A DNA stretch of 64,000 bases. Source: Stratiolaelaps scimitus. Lineage: Eukaryota; Arthropoda; Arachnida; Mesostigmata; Laelapidae. This document shows, in pieces, positions 32,472 to 44,064 of the stretch. The position numbers and the translations under genes are program-made. The stretch covers positions 24,359,501 through 24,423,500 of the forward strand of contig JABWDB010000001.1 of assembly GCA_019614645.1 (NCBI GenBank). Direction: 5' to 3'. The notes under the pieces were generated by a model. It saw nothing but the letters and a program-made list of their open reading frames with translations. It was not told the origin of the DNA and made no database searches. Each line of letters begins with the position of its first letter. Positions within the stretch are counted from its first letter, which is position 1.

Positions 32472-34378
32472 GCACGATCATAGAATTATGGCCTAGTGAT
32501 TGCATGCAACGGTAGGTACGCGATTATTAAGTTGCGCTATTGACATAATAATAATGATAATAATTCGCTAATAGTGAGAACATGTTCAGTAAACTGTCAG
32601 CGCTGTCTTTCGTGGTGTCGATAATAGTTGACTTGATATCAATATTTATTTCTTCGTTCAAAAGCGGATTTGCCTTAGATCGTGATATGCAAGTTTATAT
32701 TAAATAGCGTGTTGCAGAACGGTGCAACAGCGTACACTCGGACCCACTGTAATTCGATGATTGCAAGTTTTGTGCTCGAACGATTTTTTCCAGTCAAAAG
32801 CGGAGTTGTATAGACCGTGCGCATTGTTAAATTTCGCAGCTCGTCCGACCCTTGCAAAATGCCTCAGTGTAAATCGTTCGCTGGATAAAATACAAGAAAG
32901 TTATTGGGCGTACGCAAGCCGTCAGAAGTGTGAAAAAATTGTGCTCGAAAATCCCTGTTTGTAATTCGTTGTCTTTTTAATTTGTCATTTCTTTTTAATT
33001 TGTCTTTTTAATTTGTCAACAAAAATGCTCCATGCATCTTATTTGCTCGATTTCGGATTGATACATCGTACCATACGATAGGCCTGCATTATTAGGCTTC
33101 AGTAGGTGAGCATCTTCAGAATCCCGGGAAGAAGGTCTAACGAGGATATGCATGACAAGGCGACAAGTAACCTGTGTTCGACTTTCTGCATTCGGTGAGC
33201 AACTATCTGCGCTGCACAGATTGTGCATTACTTGTCTGGAAAACGTTGGACAAAGCAGCTTACAGAAAGAACACTGATCAGAGTTGCTCATAGACTTGCA
33301 GGTTTTATGCCAGTTGCTTAACTGCCTTCCGTGGTCAAGAGAATATACGTACTTGTGTATCTCAGGGGGAATATTCCGAGCGATCTTCAACTGTTCTCAG
33401 TTATTCTACAAATGTGACTGGTCGTCGAGATCACTTTCCGGTAAAGATTCAAGGACCTGTCAAGGCGCTTGGGTCACTCTGGACCTAGAGTTTTCCCCAA
33501 CAGGCCTCGACTATTTAGGGATTATGCCGAACTATTGCATTTGTCATGGATTGTCCTGCTATGGAACAGACCTTTCGATCAATAACCTAGCAATCCACCT
33601 ACATGCATGGTTACACACTTGTATACTGTATTGTACTTTTGAGCCGACTCTTAGTTGTTTTCCTATATGAAAGTGTTCAGCACCTAATCTTAGGTATTAC
33701 TTCGAACAGCTGTCGGGGATACAGTTGCTTTTGGTCACAAATTCCATACCGGGCATGAATCCCCAGATTAACGGCTCGAAAACTTGTCCGCATCTGAAAG
33801 GCTTTGAACTTGAGCAACCATGTCCCACCTGTCCAGCAGTCAAAGGCACTCACCAGTACACCATCATGGGGACCTCGTAAGTAGTCCATAGGGCAGTTTC
33901 TCCCTTAATATTACAATTATTATTATTCTTATTCTGCTCGTCTCTAAAAAGAAAAAACATTTTTGCTGTCTCGCTGCTAATCATCATCCCCTTACTGTGC
34001 TCCGGAGTACGTCATCCGTTTTATAATAACAAGTACCGATCTCCCCGCATTCGCTCCCTACTCTACAGATTTTTCGTCACCATGGACACACAGACGCCCG
34101 CGTACACACGAACGCGTAGTGTGAGGCAATAAACGAGCTGCAAACTAACTCCTCAATCCGGTGCCGTTCTCTAGCGTTCGACCGTTCCGCCGTTGAAGCA
34201 GCAGCCCGTGCCGCGACACACGGGCCACTCAACGGCAGCTCTCGAGTACGAGGGCAGATCTGTCCGTTCAGCCCTTTCCACAACGATCCTCGCCATCAAC
34301 GTCCCCGCCAAGCGTGCACTCGATGCAACGGAGGCTTCCCGCGAGCGTCCTCTCCTTTCGTTGCTGTATGTGCTACTA
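32472..34378. other. No gene recognised
   Basis: Overlapping frames of 124-128 codons on both strands at 33016-33670 have no motifs. A tandem AT-rich repeat lies at 32970-33018. The stretch 33900-34190 is plain intergenic-looking DNA. Confidence 0.4.
32970..33018. repeat. Tandem TCTTTTTAATTTG-like repeat, about 3 copies
   Basis: A 13-bp AT-rich unit occurs three times with a short insertion between copies 1 and 2. Confidence 0.7.
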
Positions 34379-34855
34379 TTAGAACGCGAGAGTCGGACGA
34401 AGCAGCCGTTTGCTGGTTACGGGAGCGCACCCCACAGCTGCTGCTGCTGCTGCTGTAGGTGGTAGTGGCGGCGGTGCTGACGGTGGCGGCAGACCCCTCG
34501 TATCGCATCGGAGTGGCGCGGCCGTGGCTGAACAGGCGGGCGAGAGTTTAGCGGCGGCGGCGGCGGCAGCGACGTGTCGCCTCCTGGCGTTGTGCTGTCC
34601 CTCGGGTCGTTGGGACGACGAAGAGTCGGCAGCAGCCTCCAACGATGCGATGTGTGGAGGAGAGGCCGATGGAGGATTGGAGCAGCAGCAGCTGCTGCTG
34701 CTGCAGCCGCCGCCACCGCTGCCGAGACAGCCTCGATACGGAGCGGAACAGCCGAGCTCGCTACGAACGGACCGAGTCAGGCCAAAGCCCGCTGGCGCTC
34801 CACAGGTGGATGAGGGTACTACTCTGACTGGATGGGAAGGGATGCGGCGAGTCAT
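34379..34855 (-). CDS. Hypothetical 158-codon frame in GC island, open on both strands
   Basis: On the - strand an ATG (34853-34855) with an in-frame TAG six bases before it opens 158 codons. The product starts MTRRIPSHPVRVVPSSTCGA and contains Gly/Cys/Ser, poly-Ala and Pro-rich runs encoded by GCG/CTG repeats. The + strand is also open without a stop from about 34383 to 34865. That frame has no early ATG but has an acceptor-like ...CTATTAG just before it, and it reads acidic and Gln/Pro-rich segments (WDDEESAAASND, LEQQQLLLLQPPPPLP, then QVDEGTTLTGWEG). The + reading looks at least as protein-like, as an exon of a regulatory-type protein. I cannot decide between the strands and recognise no domain. 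Confidence 0.2.
   Translation of the reverse strand: MTRRIPSHPVRVVPSSTCGAPAGFGLTRSVRSELGCSAPYRGCLGSGGGGCSSSSCCCSNPPSASPPHIASLEAAADSSSSQRPEGQHNARRRHVAAAAAAAKLSPACSATAAPLRCDTRGLPPPSAPPPLPPTAAAAAAVGCAPVTSKRLLRPTLAF
34438..34455. repeat. (CTG)6 microsatellite
   Basis: Six CTG units inside the GC island. Confidence 0.95.
34551..34570. repeat. (GCG)n microsatellite
   Basis: About six GCG units; would encode poly-Ala on either strand. Confidence 0.9.
34681..34703. repeat. (CAG)n-(CTG)n palindromic repeat
   Basis: CAG units run directly into CTG units, forming a self-complementary trinucleotide hairpin. Confidence 0.9.
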
Positions 34856-35053
34856 GGCCGTCTAGGGACACCACACGCGCTTTCTTCTCATAGTCTACAG
34901 AACCCCGTTTAGACCCTTATTGCTATCCCTCCATCTGCCCCCGTCGTCGCCGTCGCCGCCGCCGCCGCGGCCTCGCCCCTCGCCCCGTGGCCACGTCAGA
35001 CTACAGACGGCGGACAGGGAGACACATTCTAACTTCGCTTAAAGTGACACACT

Positions 35054-35076
35054 CAGCAGCAGCAGCAGCAGCAGCA
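35054..35076. repeat. (CAG)n microsatellite
   Basis: Seven to eight CAG units. In one + strand frame they would give poly-Ala (SAAAAAAA). Confidence 0.95.
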
Positions 35077-35415
35077 AAGACGACAAGTATTCGCCATGCT
35101 TGTGATGTTGCCAGCTGTTATGCCACTCGTGCCTTCCCATTGTTTGGTTATTGTGTGCTGGAACTGCTTTATGTAGATGCAGATCTACTTACTCACTGCC
35201 TGCCTGCATGCTAATGATAATAATAATAAAAGCCATTAATCAAGGTAAATGCATGGCAAATCCCAGTCAGTTCTCAAGGTCGTCGAACTGCCTGGTTCAG
35301 CCCTGCAATGGTCATTATTGTGGCAAGCAAAATTTATTTTGGTAAGAAACAAAGCTTCATCCGAATCATAGATTCACAAGGCTTACGTTTATAACTTTTC
35401 GTTACTGATCTTGTT

Positions 35416-35431
35416 TATATATATATATATA
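35416..35431. repeat. (AT)8 microsatellite
   Basis: Short AT run. Confidence 0.9.
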
Positions 35432-37170
35432 CTCGGTGTATTGCTTGTTGTAGAGGAGACGTCCGGAATTGCCTATATAGGGTTGCCACTTCAGGAGTTC
35501 CGAACGGAAAGGTTAGAGGAAGCCTCATTGCTGAACAGCTTGAGCCAACCATTTCCTGTTATGGTCCAACTGAACGAACAACACATGCAACAAATGCCCA
35601 ATCGCTAACTGGCGAAAGTCTTGAATCGGAGGCCTTTTGAACGTTCACATGTTTAGGTTCCTTTTTACCTGTGCTTTAACCAATTGATTTCTATGCAACA
35701 AGGTTAATAGCGAAGTAAAAATCGTTTCGTAGTCTTCAACCGGCCAGGCTTTCTCCACTCGAATGAGGATTGATCCAACGCTAAGACCGAACATCCTACA
35801 CCATATGGGAGATAGAGAGTTTCGGTATAGACAGATATGAACGTTTGATCTGAGAAGGATTTGCGTTTCCAGGATGCCTATACGAGATGCATGGCCTCCA
35901 TAAGCAATGGGTGCGTAAAAGAATACATATAAAAACAGCTACGTTCTGAGTGGATTGCGCCGCCGATTGTATGTTAGTCTCATAACTATAATGTCCCGTG
36001 TCTTGGGTCCCAAGCATTATGCAGTTAAACGACGAGGACATCATCCAAAAATTACTCTATTCATTATATATCCGTGGTTTACTCAAATAACAATATTTTG
36101 CTTCACTTCACGACGTTCATGGGGTAACAAACTAGCCTCACCCTTATCTCCACCCCCCCCCGTAACGGCAAGTGACTTTTTCTGAGCGACCGTAGACAGT
36201 GGCTACATCTCACGAGATGAAAGTGAAATTCCAAAATGTCCTCTCTCATTGCTCGGCAATTTATCTTGCTCTGTTCGCTGTCCGACACGTTGACGCCCGT
36301 TACACGAAAGCAAAATCGAACATAATGGTAGTTGGTCCTTGCCCTCGCTCAGGACAAAGGGAAGAGGTCCACCCAGCGAGTGAACACGTTCCAGGCCTTT
36401 TCGCCGTTACTTTGCTCGCAGTAAACACAGGATGAGGAGGGAAGGACGAGCGGGCCAGCGAACGACAGCGCTAGCAGCTACAATGAACCATGTAAGCAAC
36501 AAAAGCAATAACAGCAGCTGAAGCTCTGCACCAACGAAAGGGAGCACTCCATAAAGCGTTCATGCGTACCATGAGCTGATTCCACCAACACCTGCAGCGT
36601 TATGCGCACACGATGTTTCGCCTGTTGTCGCTCGCGAACGCTTGAAATTACCAATTCCCAGCTAACGCTTCGAACGCGTAACCGAGCTCTCATCCGTCCC
36701 ACTTCCACAACTGTGACCGCCACGGCCGCCCTCCATTGGGCCGTTCCTGCCAAGCCAGCAAATCCAGCCAGTGCGGCCTTCAACTTTTATACAATAAGCC
36801 CCATCAGCGTGCGACTTACTTATCTCACCCTATCCACAGCTGGTGAATAGCTACTAAAAAATGCAAATCTGGAGGGAGCGGCTGTCGCCGGCGCCGCCAC
36901 CGACATCGCCAGCGTCGCATTTGAGGTACTATTTATTTTGCAGCCGTTCTCTGCCGTCTCTTTGATCTCTGACGTTTCACGTCGTCTGCCTGAAGAGATG
37001 TATGAATCTGGGCTGCTGCACGCGTCCGTATGGTCTGCTGGCACTGTTAGCAGAACTAGTTCATATGCGAATGCCACTCGCATATAGGCGTACGTACACA
37101 TATGAGAAGTATTGTGTTTACTACTATCCAGCTGGGGAAATCGCGTTTGCTCAAATCATGACTGCTTGGC

Positions 37171-37193
37171 AGCAACAACAACAACAACAACCA
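37171..37193. repeat. (CAA)n microsatellite
   Basis: About six CAA units after one CAG; would give a Gln run on the + strand. Confidence 0.9.
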
Positions 37194-37485
37194 CCACTCG
37201 GCAGGATCGGTGGCATATGTGAGCATCCAAACTAGCAATGGTTCACGTTCATGGCCTTCACATCGTGGCCGTGATTTAAGACCGGCCGCGCGAACGAATT
37301 TAATTAGCTCTATTTCAGTGCGTCTAATATCTAGTAGGTTGTACCCTAGCTATGCATACGTGCCCCTCTGTTGCTGCTGCTGCTACTGCTCCTGTTGGTA
37401 GAAGTGCACGTGCTAAAGCGTGCTGTATCTGTCCCTATCGAGTATAATATGTATTAATTCTCTACCTACTGAGTGCACACACGCA

Positions 37486-37501
37486 CATATATATATATAT
37501 A
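37486..37501. repeat. (AT)8 microsatellite
   Basis: Short AT run following CA-rich sequence. Confidence 0.9.
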
Positions 37502-38236
37502 ACCCATGTGCATATGGTGGATTGGCGTACATTGATTAGCTTTATTGCAACAACAAATACACACTAGACAGAGATTGATATTAGATGCATGGCTAATTCA
37601 TGTGGCTCCGTTATTCATTCGTTATATGTACATGCTCCTTTAGGTCAGAAGCAGTGATTCGGGGGTCAGTCTCACCCTAGTTAGTGGCGATAATGATGAT
37701 GACGACGGTTCGATCTTGCAAGTGAATTCATCGATATTCCTAAGCTTTCCTGACTGCTGCCTATCCCCGGGCTAACCTATCGACAAAGCGACAGGAGCGC
37801 AGCAGCACTCTTCTAGCTAACTGCATTAGTGGTCGAGCCGGCGCCAGCGGCAAGTGCCAACCACTGTCTGACATTGAGTTCTTCAGAAGCGTGCTGTTCC
37901 AGTCGTCTCTAGGGCGAGCGAACCTTTCCCACGAGACGGGTTGTCGGGTGGTCCAACTCGATTCTCGAACGTGCAACTCATTCGCCTCTCCGACTCCCTC
38001 GTCGTTGTCTGTCCATTTGGCGTTGCCCTCGCTGCCGTAGCGAGGTTGTACGTATCGGCACCACTGCCGCTGGCTTCCTCATCGATGCCTGTATGGTAAA
38101 CGGCGGCAGCGGTACAGAGGTAGAGGTTGAGCGCGCGTGGCCAGAGTGGAGACTCGCGTCCGTTGGCACGAAGGCAGGCACACACGAAGTAACTGTCAAA
38201 CCTCTACACCCCCGTAGCCCCCTTTACTGCCCTTTA

Positions 38237-38267
38237 TCTCTCTCTCTCTCTCTCTCTCCTTCTCTCT
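38237..38267. repeat. (CT)n microsatellite
   Basis: CT run of about 31 bp with one CCT interruption. Confidence 0.95.
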
Positions 38268-41200
38268 GTATGGTGTAGTCTTGGGTATTCTGTCTCTTCT
38301 CGTTTATGGGGTCCGGCAGCACCGAGTGCTTTTTCTCTATCAGTGCAAGCCATACGCAAGCCATGACGGCCACGCGACCGACAGCGAACACCGTCGTCGT
38401 CGCTGTCTGCAACGCCGATGACGATGACAATGGCGGCTACTAGTACAGCGACCTTCGCTTCGTCGAGGGCCTAGCCGGTCAGGCTACGATCGGGCCGAAC
38501 CTCGCATCCCACCGTCGTACCTCTCCCAGGACGCATCGTCTACCTGCCTCCATTGGGCAGACCGTAGAGTGTGTCGTCGACGATGGCGACTGCTTGTCCT
38601 CCGAAATGAGGTCTAATTAAAGCGAATGCCTCCCCAAGGCTTTCGTCATGGATACGACTCGGTCCACAAAGACCCAACAAAAAGATAAGCAAAGGAACAT
38701 GTCACTTCACGCCAAGTAACGTAAGTACCCTCAGGTGTCGTCGTGGCCAGCAGCAGCGGCGTCTACGGCGGAGTGTAGGGTTTAACCACTGCCAGACGAG
38801 GGTCCCCCAACGATATTGGTGGTGACTGTTACACGTCTGCCGATGAAGGGCAACCTGCAGCAGTCCATCGACTTACGTGCGGCTTAGAGGAGTCTGATCG
38901 ATGGACTAAGCCATAGCAAGCTTAACGAAAGCTACATACCGCAAGCTGAGGCAGGCTGGTGGCCGGCCGTGGGCCTTAGCACCCGAGATACGCCGGCAAC
39001 GCTTCTTAGCCATAAACTACTGCCGGCGCCTCCGCCAAATACATGAACATGACTATCAGCCGTTATAGTTGACATGCCTTTGTCACGTGAAATGGTGTGT
39101 GCAATAGTTCACTAAAACGAAGCTTACAAGATCGGCATACGATAATAGCAACTGAATAAACAAATGTATTGTATGACAAATATTTCAAAAACGTATCAGT
39201 GGCTGGAGATTCATTGTTGTTGCGTGGTCTGGTAATTATCCGTACACTGCTTTATTGAACGACAAACAAATACGGATAACTCGAATCCAATCTATTGTTT
39301 CGATCCACTTCAGTGTCACGTACTCCTTTGAGCATTCGGTCCCTAGTATCAGAACGAGAATTGCATCAATGAGCATGCCTGACTATCTGGGTATAATCCC
39401 TTTGATATGGCGGGCCACGGTGGCGGATAATAGCACCATCCTCAGGAGATTTCTCTCTAGCCGACATAAATGACTGTCATTGTTGCTGTAGGTTCCACGA
39501 AACGGATGCTTCCCGACACACACCCCTGAAAAGGTCGAGGTCTGCCCGAAGGAAAGTGTTGTACACCTCAATAATCAGGCTCAATCCCAAAGGATACGAA
39601 GTTGTTCTTCTGCGATATACTGTGTACTTTATCCTGCTCGGCCATCTATGCTCGATTGGCCACATGTAGCAAACGAGATCAATAGAAAAGAAAAAAAAAC
39701 AGCGCCCCCTCCCCCACATTTCTCTCCTGACAGTATATACTACACAGCATTGCTGTGTGTGTGTATAATATATATATGAGCATGCTGAAGCTCAATTCCA
39801 TATGTCGATACTGTTTATCTACACTGTATGCATAAATGACTGCTGTATGGATACTCTCGCATTTGCAGAAACACCGCGCAATGGTACGATATAGTATAAT
39901 CGACATTACGTTTACTATCAGTTGATAAACACAATTCACCTTATTCACCTGATAACGGTTGGTGGACATAGCGATAGAGCTTCCATTACATACACAATAA
40001 CCGTTGCTGCACTATATACCAAGAAAGCTGACCTTCGATGAATGCTAAAAATTCGATTATTCCAAAGGAATTGGTGTGTCGTGTGTAAATATCATAACCG
40101 TCCCACAAAGAGAATATCAAACATGTGGAGCATTAAGCATACCTGCGAGACAATCAGCATAGAAAATCTGCAGTAATGTGCTTCTTTGTCCCAGCTGTTG
40201 GATAGGCGGTGGTTGTAGCCGTCCAACGAAGTTCTTCCTGGGGGTTGAAGAGTCCCCGATGAAGAGTCTAAGCCTACTCCAGCTGAGGGATCCCACGCCC
40301 GCTTATTGTCTTATATTTGACGCTATCCCCAACATGGAGAGCAACATATGACAGAGATATGATATCCACTATATATTTTACATATATCTTGCACCGTTTG
40401 AGCCAGCAGCTGCATAGCACAGATAGATATTACAAACTGCGTGAGTCATTTCTACCTAGGTAGCACCAGCCAGCAAACAGGCTTACGTGGCTGTGTTTCG
40501 ACTCAAAAGTACTCGATCACTTCGTTGAGTTGTTTCATCGACAACGCTTTACGAGATTAACTCGTTCATTCAAGCTCATTTCTCGTGTTCGGCATGTGGT
40601 GTCGCCGTCCCAAAAGCCACCTGATCATTAGCGACTAGCACTCATTCCTCAAGGGGAATGCATGAGTACGGCAACGGTCGACTTTCGACGATGTTGTGCT
40701 TTGTCCATTTAGCTCCCGTCGACTCTTCTCCACCCATTCTTAAAGTGGCCTTCGTCAAATGAGAATTGAAAATGTGTCCTGTCGATCCGTGCTGCTGTAT
40801 TGGTGTGCAGGTGGATCCGCATGTTTGTACCCGTCCTGGGCGTATTCTATAATCGACGAAGAGTTCCGTTCAGTTTAGGAAGGGTTAACACTTGTAGCCC
40901 CCGGAGTGGGGTACCCACGGGACCTCGGGGTAGCCTTCTTCCTGAGCCAAAAAAATAGGAAAAAAGGCGACGAATAATCCCTACACCTGGCCAACTACTA
41001 CTGTTGCTCGGATAAGCCCAATCTCCTGACAGATCATTGAAGCAATGCCACATAGCTGTACCGAGGCCTCCAATAGAAAGGTCCTATTTCACACGTTTTT
41101 CAAATTTCAGTTTTTTTCATACAGCCAAAAATTCCCACACGTCTCATTCGTATTGCTATAAGAATTTTTGCTAATTCAGCAGATGATGAATCGCAATAAT

Positions 41201-41465
41201 TACAACTACTGCTGACATGGATCTGGTCATACCGCGCTAGATTTTGGGCCGTATTTTGTTCAGTTCCTCTTCAACGTATATGAGTAATTTGCGCTGACAA
41301 TAATGCTCCCACAATGATACTTTGTAGGATGACCTATAAATTTCACATTATAGTGTGTCTTGATATATATACCAATTAGTGATGCAGTGATGATATTATA
41401 CAGGAAGGCAATGACATCGCCTCTCTCGCGGGTGACCACGACTACCTCGACCTGACACCCTGTCC

Positions 41466-41513
41466 CCAACTGCTTCTCTAATTTTCATATATTTTAAAAC
41501 GAGCACAATCATA
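41466..41513 (+). repeat. 48-bp dispersed repeat, copy 1
   Basis: Shares 18 identical bases (CCAACTGCTTCTCTAATT) with the copy at 55673, then a TATATTTT...ACAATCA block common to three copies. Confidence 0.65.
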
Positions 41514-43065
41514 ATCAATATTATATTAATACATACAAGACTAAAAACCATTTTTATTACTATTTTTATTATTATTATTAATGTACACGTTCGGTGGGTA
41601 CAATCGTTGCTTGGCTGCTAATGTGAAGCAAATACTAATATAAATAAATTGCTCTTGTGAAATGTTGGTGTTCGGCTTCTGTACGATAGATATCGTCGTC
41701 ATATGGAAAGGCTGCTGAGGTCCTTATGAACCTGCCCCAACGATCTAATAATTGATGATATAAGCCAACTATTGAACATTTAATGGCTATAAATAACTAC
41801 CAAACGCGAGCCGAATCACCTATGACTAACAATTGTAAACTACAGATATGTAGCCCTTTCACAATGAATTAATACATGAAAAAGTTAAGTATGTAACTTG
41901 CTTATGTAATACCTAAGTCCGTTTATGGATCTATTTTGAACTGAATCCAAGAGAACACTAAATCATATCTCGGAAATCGTACGCCCTTACTAATTACGCT
42001 TCAGCTGCGATCAAAGAGCCCTAAGAGCATGACGGCAGCTGGTCACAAGGTTGGGCTTTACTCACCGAAACTCTGCTAAAAGCAGCGTCTCCTCATATTT
42101 TCTTCGACAGCCGAAAAATCGAATAAGCCTTCTATATGAAAGAACACAACTCCTATGACGATACTGCTTCCAAAGGTTACGAAAGGCCTATAGGCCGTTT
42201 AACACAGCTGATCACGCATAAAAGAAGCGTGACCAGTACTCGAACAACCAGTGACTGGTAAGTTCAATAGAATGACGCACATCTAGTCTGATTAACTCCG
42301 AGCTTCTTCACTGTAGTTTGCTGAGTCACCTCCACTTATCCAAAAGTTCCTTAACCCTCGTAACAGCTAAGGGGGGACCGTTGTAGCAGGAACATTGCTA
42401 GAATGGGCGGACCCATAGTGGGTTATGTCTCAGATCGCACCTTCGGATCCTGCCGTGAGCTCAGGTAGGTACAGATATTCCCAGATTTCTCGTCGTAATG
42501 GTATACCGAAAAATACAGAGAAATCTCTGATGGGCGAACAACAGGGGGCTAGTCGCACGCGAACGTCTAATCTGGGCAACCTATAAAATATATGAAGCAG
42601 ATTCATATATAGGGGGAGGGTTAGAGCGCTATCTTCAAACTGGCGATCCTTTCTAAGCTTCATAGTGAGACTCACCACAAGCGATGCTGAATTAAATCTG
42701 GCCCTTGTTTATTGGTTTCTATTTAAAATTGGCGCAGTTGAAACCTCCAAGTGGCAAAATGACCGCCAACGGCCCTTCCCTTCTGATTGATCGGGTTCTA
42801 CCGGCTCCAATACGAGCAGCGGTCACCGTTTAGCCAAATGGTATCCGCGCATCAGTGAACCTCGAGATTCCCACCATCGAAGAGAGCACACGTACATGTA
42901 GTAAGATTAATTCGATGATACGACCGCACCGGAATTGGTGCGTAAGGGGGTACTCTAGCTTGTCCATCATAGCCCGACGGATGAGCTTCTATTCCAAGAA
43001 AACGAACGAGAAGAAGTCGTGGGAGAATCTTTCACTAGAGAGACGTTGGCCGCAACCCAGAATGT

Positions 43066-43082
43066 ATTATTATTATTATTAT
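43066..43082. repeat. (TTA)n microsatellite
   Basis: Short TTA run. Confidence 0.85.
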
Positions 43083-43696
43083 GATCAATACTATTATTAG
43101 AATTATCCAGAGGCGAAAAATGATGGAGGACGGGACCGTTTTGGAAAGATCGGGCTCCAACTTTTGTATCATTTCGGCCTTTTCGCTCCGATTTACAACT
43201 AACTGAAATGCTTAGTGTTCGTGTATGCGTTTACGTTGCTCAGCGAAATGCCGAAATATTAATTTTGTTTGTAGGCATTCTCCGTCATCTCTACAAACAT
43301 ATCATATCGATTACCACTGAATCATAAACGAAACCAATGCATGACAGTTCTCTTCTCGAGGCTCCGATTCGCCTTCAACACTCGAACGAATATGGTTCGG
43401 TAGCTATCGAGAAACGGGGTAATCATTTTTGCCAGTAGAGCCGAGAAAGCACCCGCGAGAGATACTATAACATATCAACGCGATACACATATCGAGATAT
43501 CGCAGATACCACCTGAAATGGAAAAAAATGACTACCTATTTCGTAGTTCAGCTCTCGACAGCATTTGAATTCGCTCGTATGGGTGGAAGTGAAATCCGAC
43601 GAGCTGGAGCTATCTGCTGTGCCGTTCTTTGCTCCGCGGAATAAACTCGAAATCGTTGGGGGCCATGGCGGCCTTGGCCGTCACGACACACTTTCC

Positions 43697-43745
43697 CCAG
43701 CTGGCTTCACTAATTATTGTATATTTTAAGACGTACAATCATATG
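43697..43745 (+). repeat. 48-bp dispersed repeat, copy 2
   Basis: Shares 18 identical bases (CTAATTATTGTATATTTT) with the copy at 55673, flanked by CCAGCTGGCTTCA and ACAATCATA similarity. Confidence 0.65.
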
Positions 43746-43923
43746 AAATAAGAGAACGTCTCTCTATAAGTATTGTAATAGGCTTCAGTATATATACATA
43801 TATATTTGTTTTTTTTTATAACGGAGAATGCTCATGCAGACGAGGCTTCACAACTAAGGTATTTGCCATGGTACTGTGGGACTCCTGCCTGGTGGAGTGG
43901 CAGACCTGCCCACTAAACTCACG

Positions 43924-43929
<6 letters not shown>

Positions 43930-43962
<33 letters not shown>
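43930..43962. repeat. (AT)16 microsatellite
   Basis: Uninterrupted AT run of about 33 bp. Confidence 0.95.
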
Positions 43963-43963
<1 letters not shown>

Positions 43964-44045
43964 CATAACATTTGCGGTTTATTTCCGGAACTGCAATTTT
44001 ATAATGCTTAAGTTCTCGATTAAAAAAATAGGGTCAAAGTAAGAG

Positions 44046-44064
44046 ATATATATATATATATATA
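44046..44064. repeat. (AT)n microsatellite
   Basis: AT run of about 19 bp, 84 bp after the previous one. Confidence 0.9.

Larger units (their letters stand above)
34866..41465. other. No gene recognised; GC patches and microsatellites
   Basis: Includes CAG, CAA, AT and CT tracts. GC-rich patches lie at 34930-35000, 36590-36900 and 37950-38620, with short overlapping frames on both strands and no motif. About 38900-41460 is mostly featureless. Confidence 0.45.

Noticed and set aside
33016..33390. A - strand frame of 124 codons with several Cys pairs, considered as a zinc-binding domain.
   Set aside because: Cys spacing fits no known zinc finger, and an equally long + strand frame overlaps its edge.
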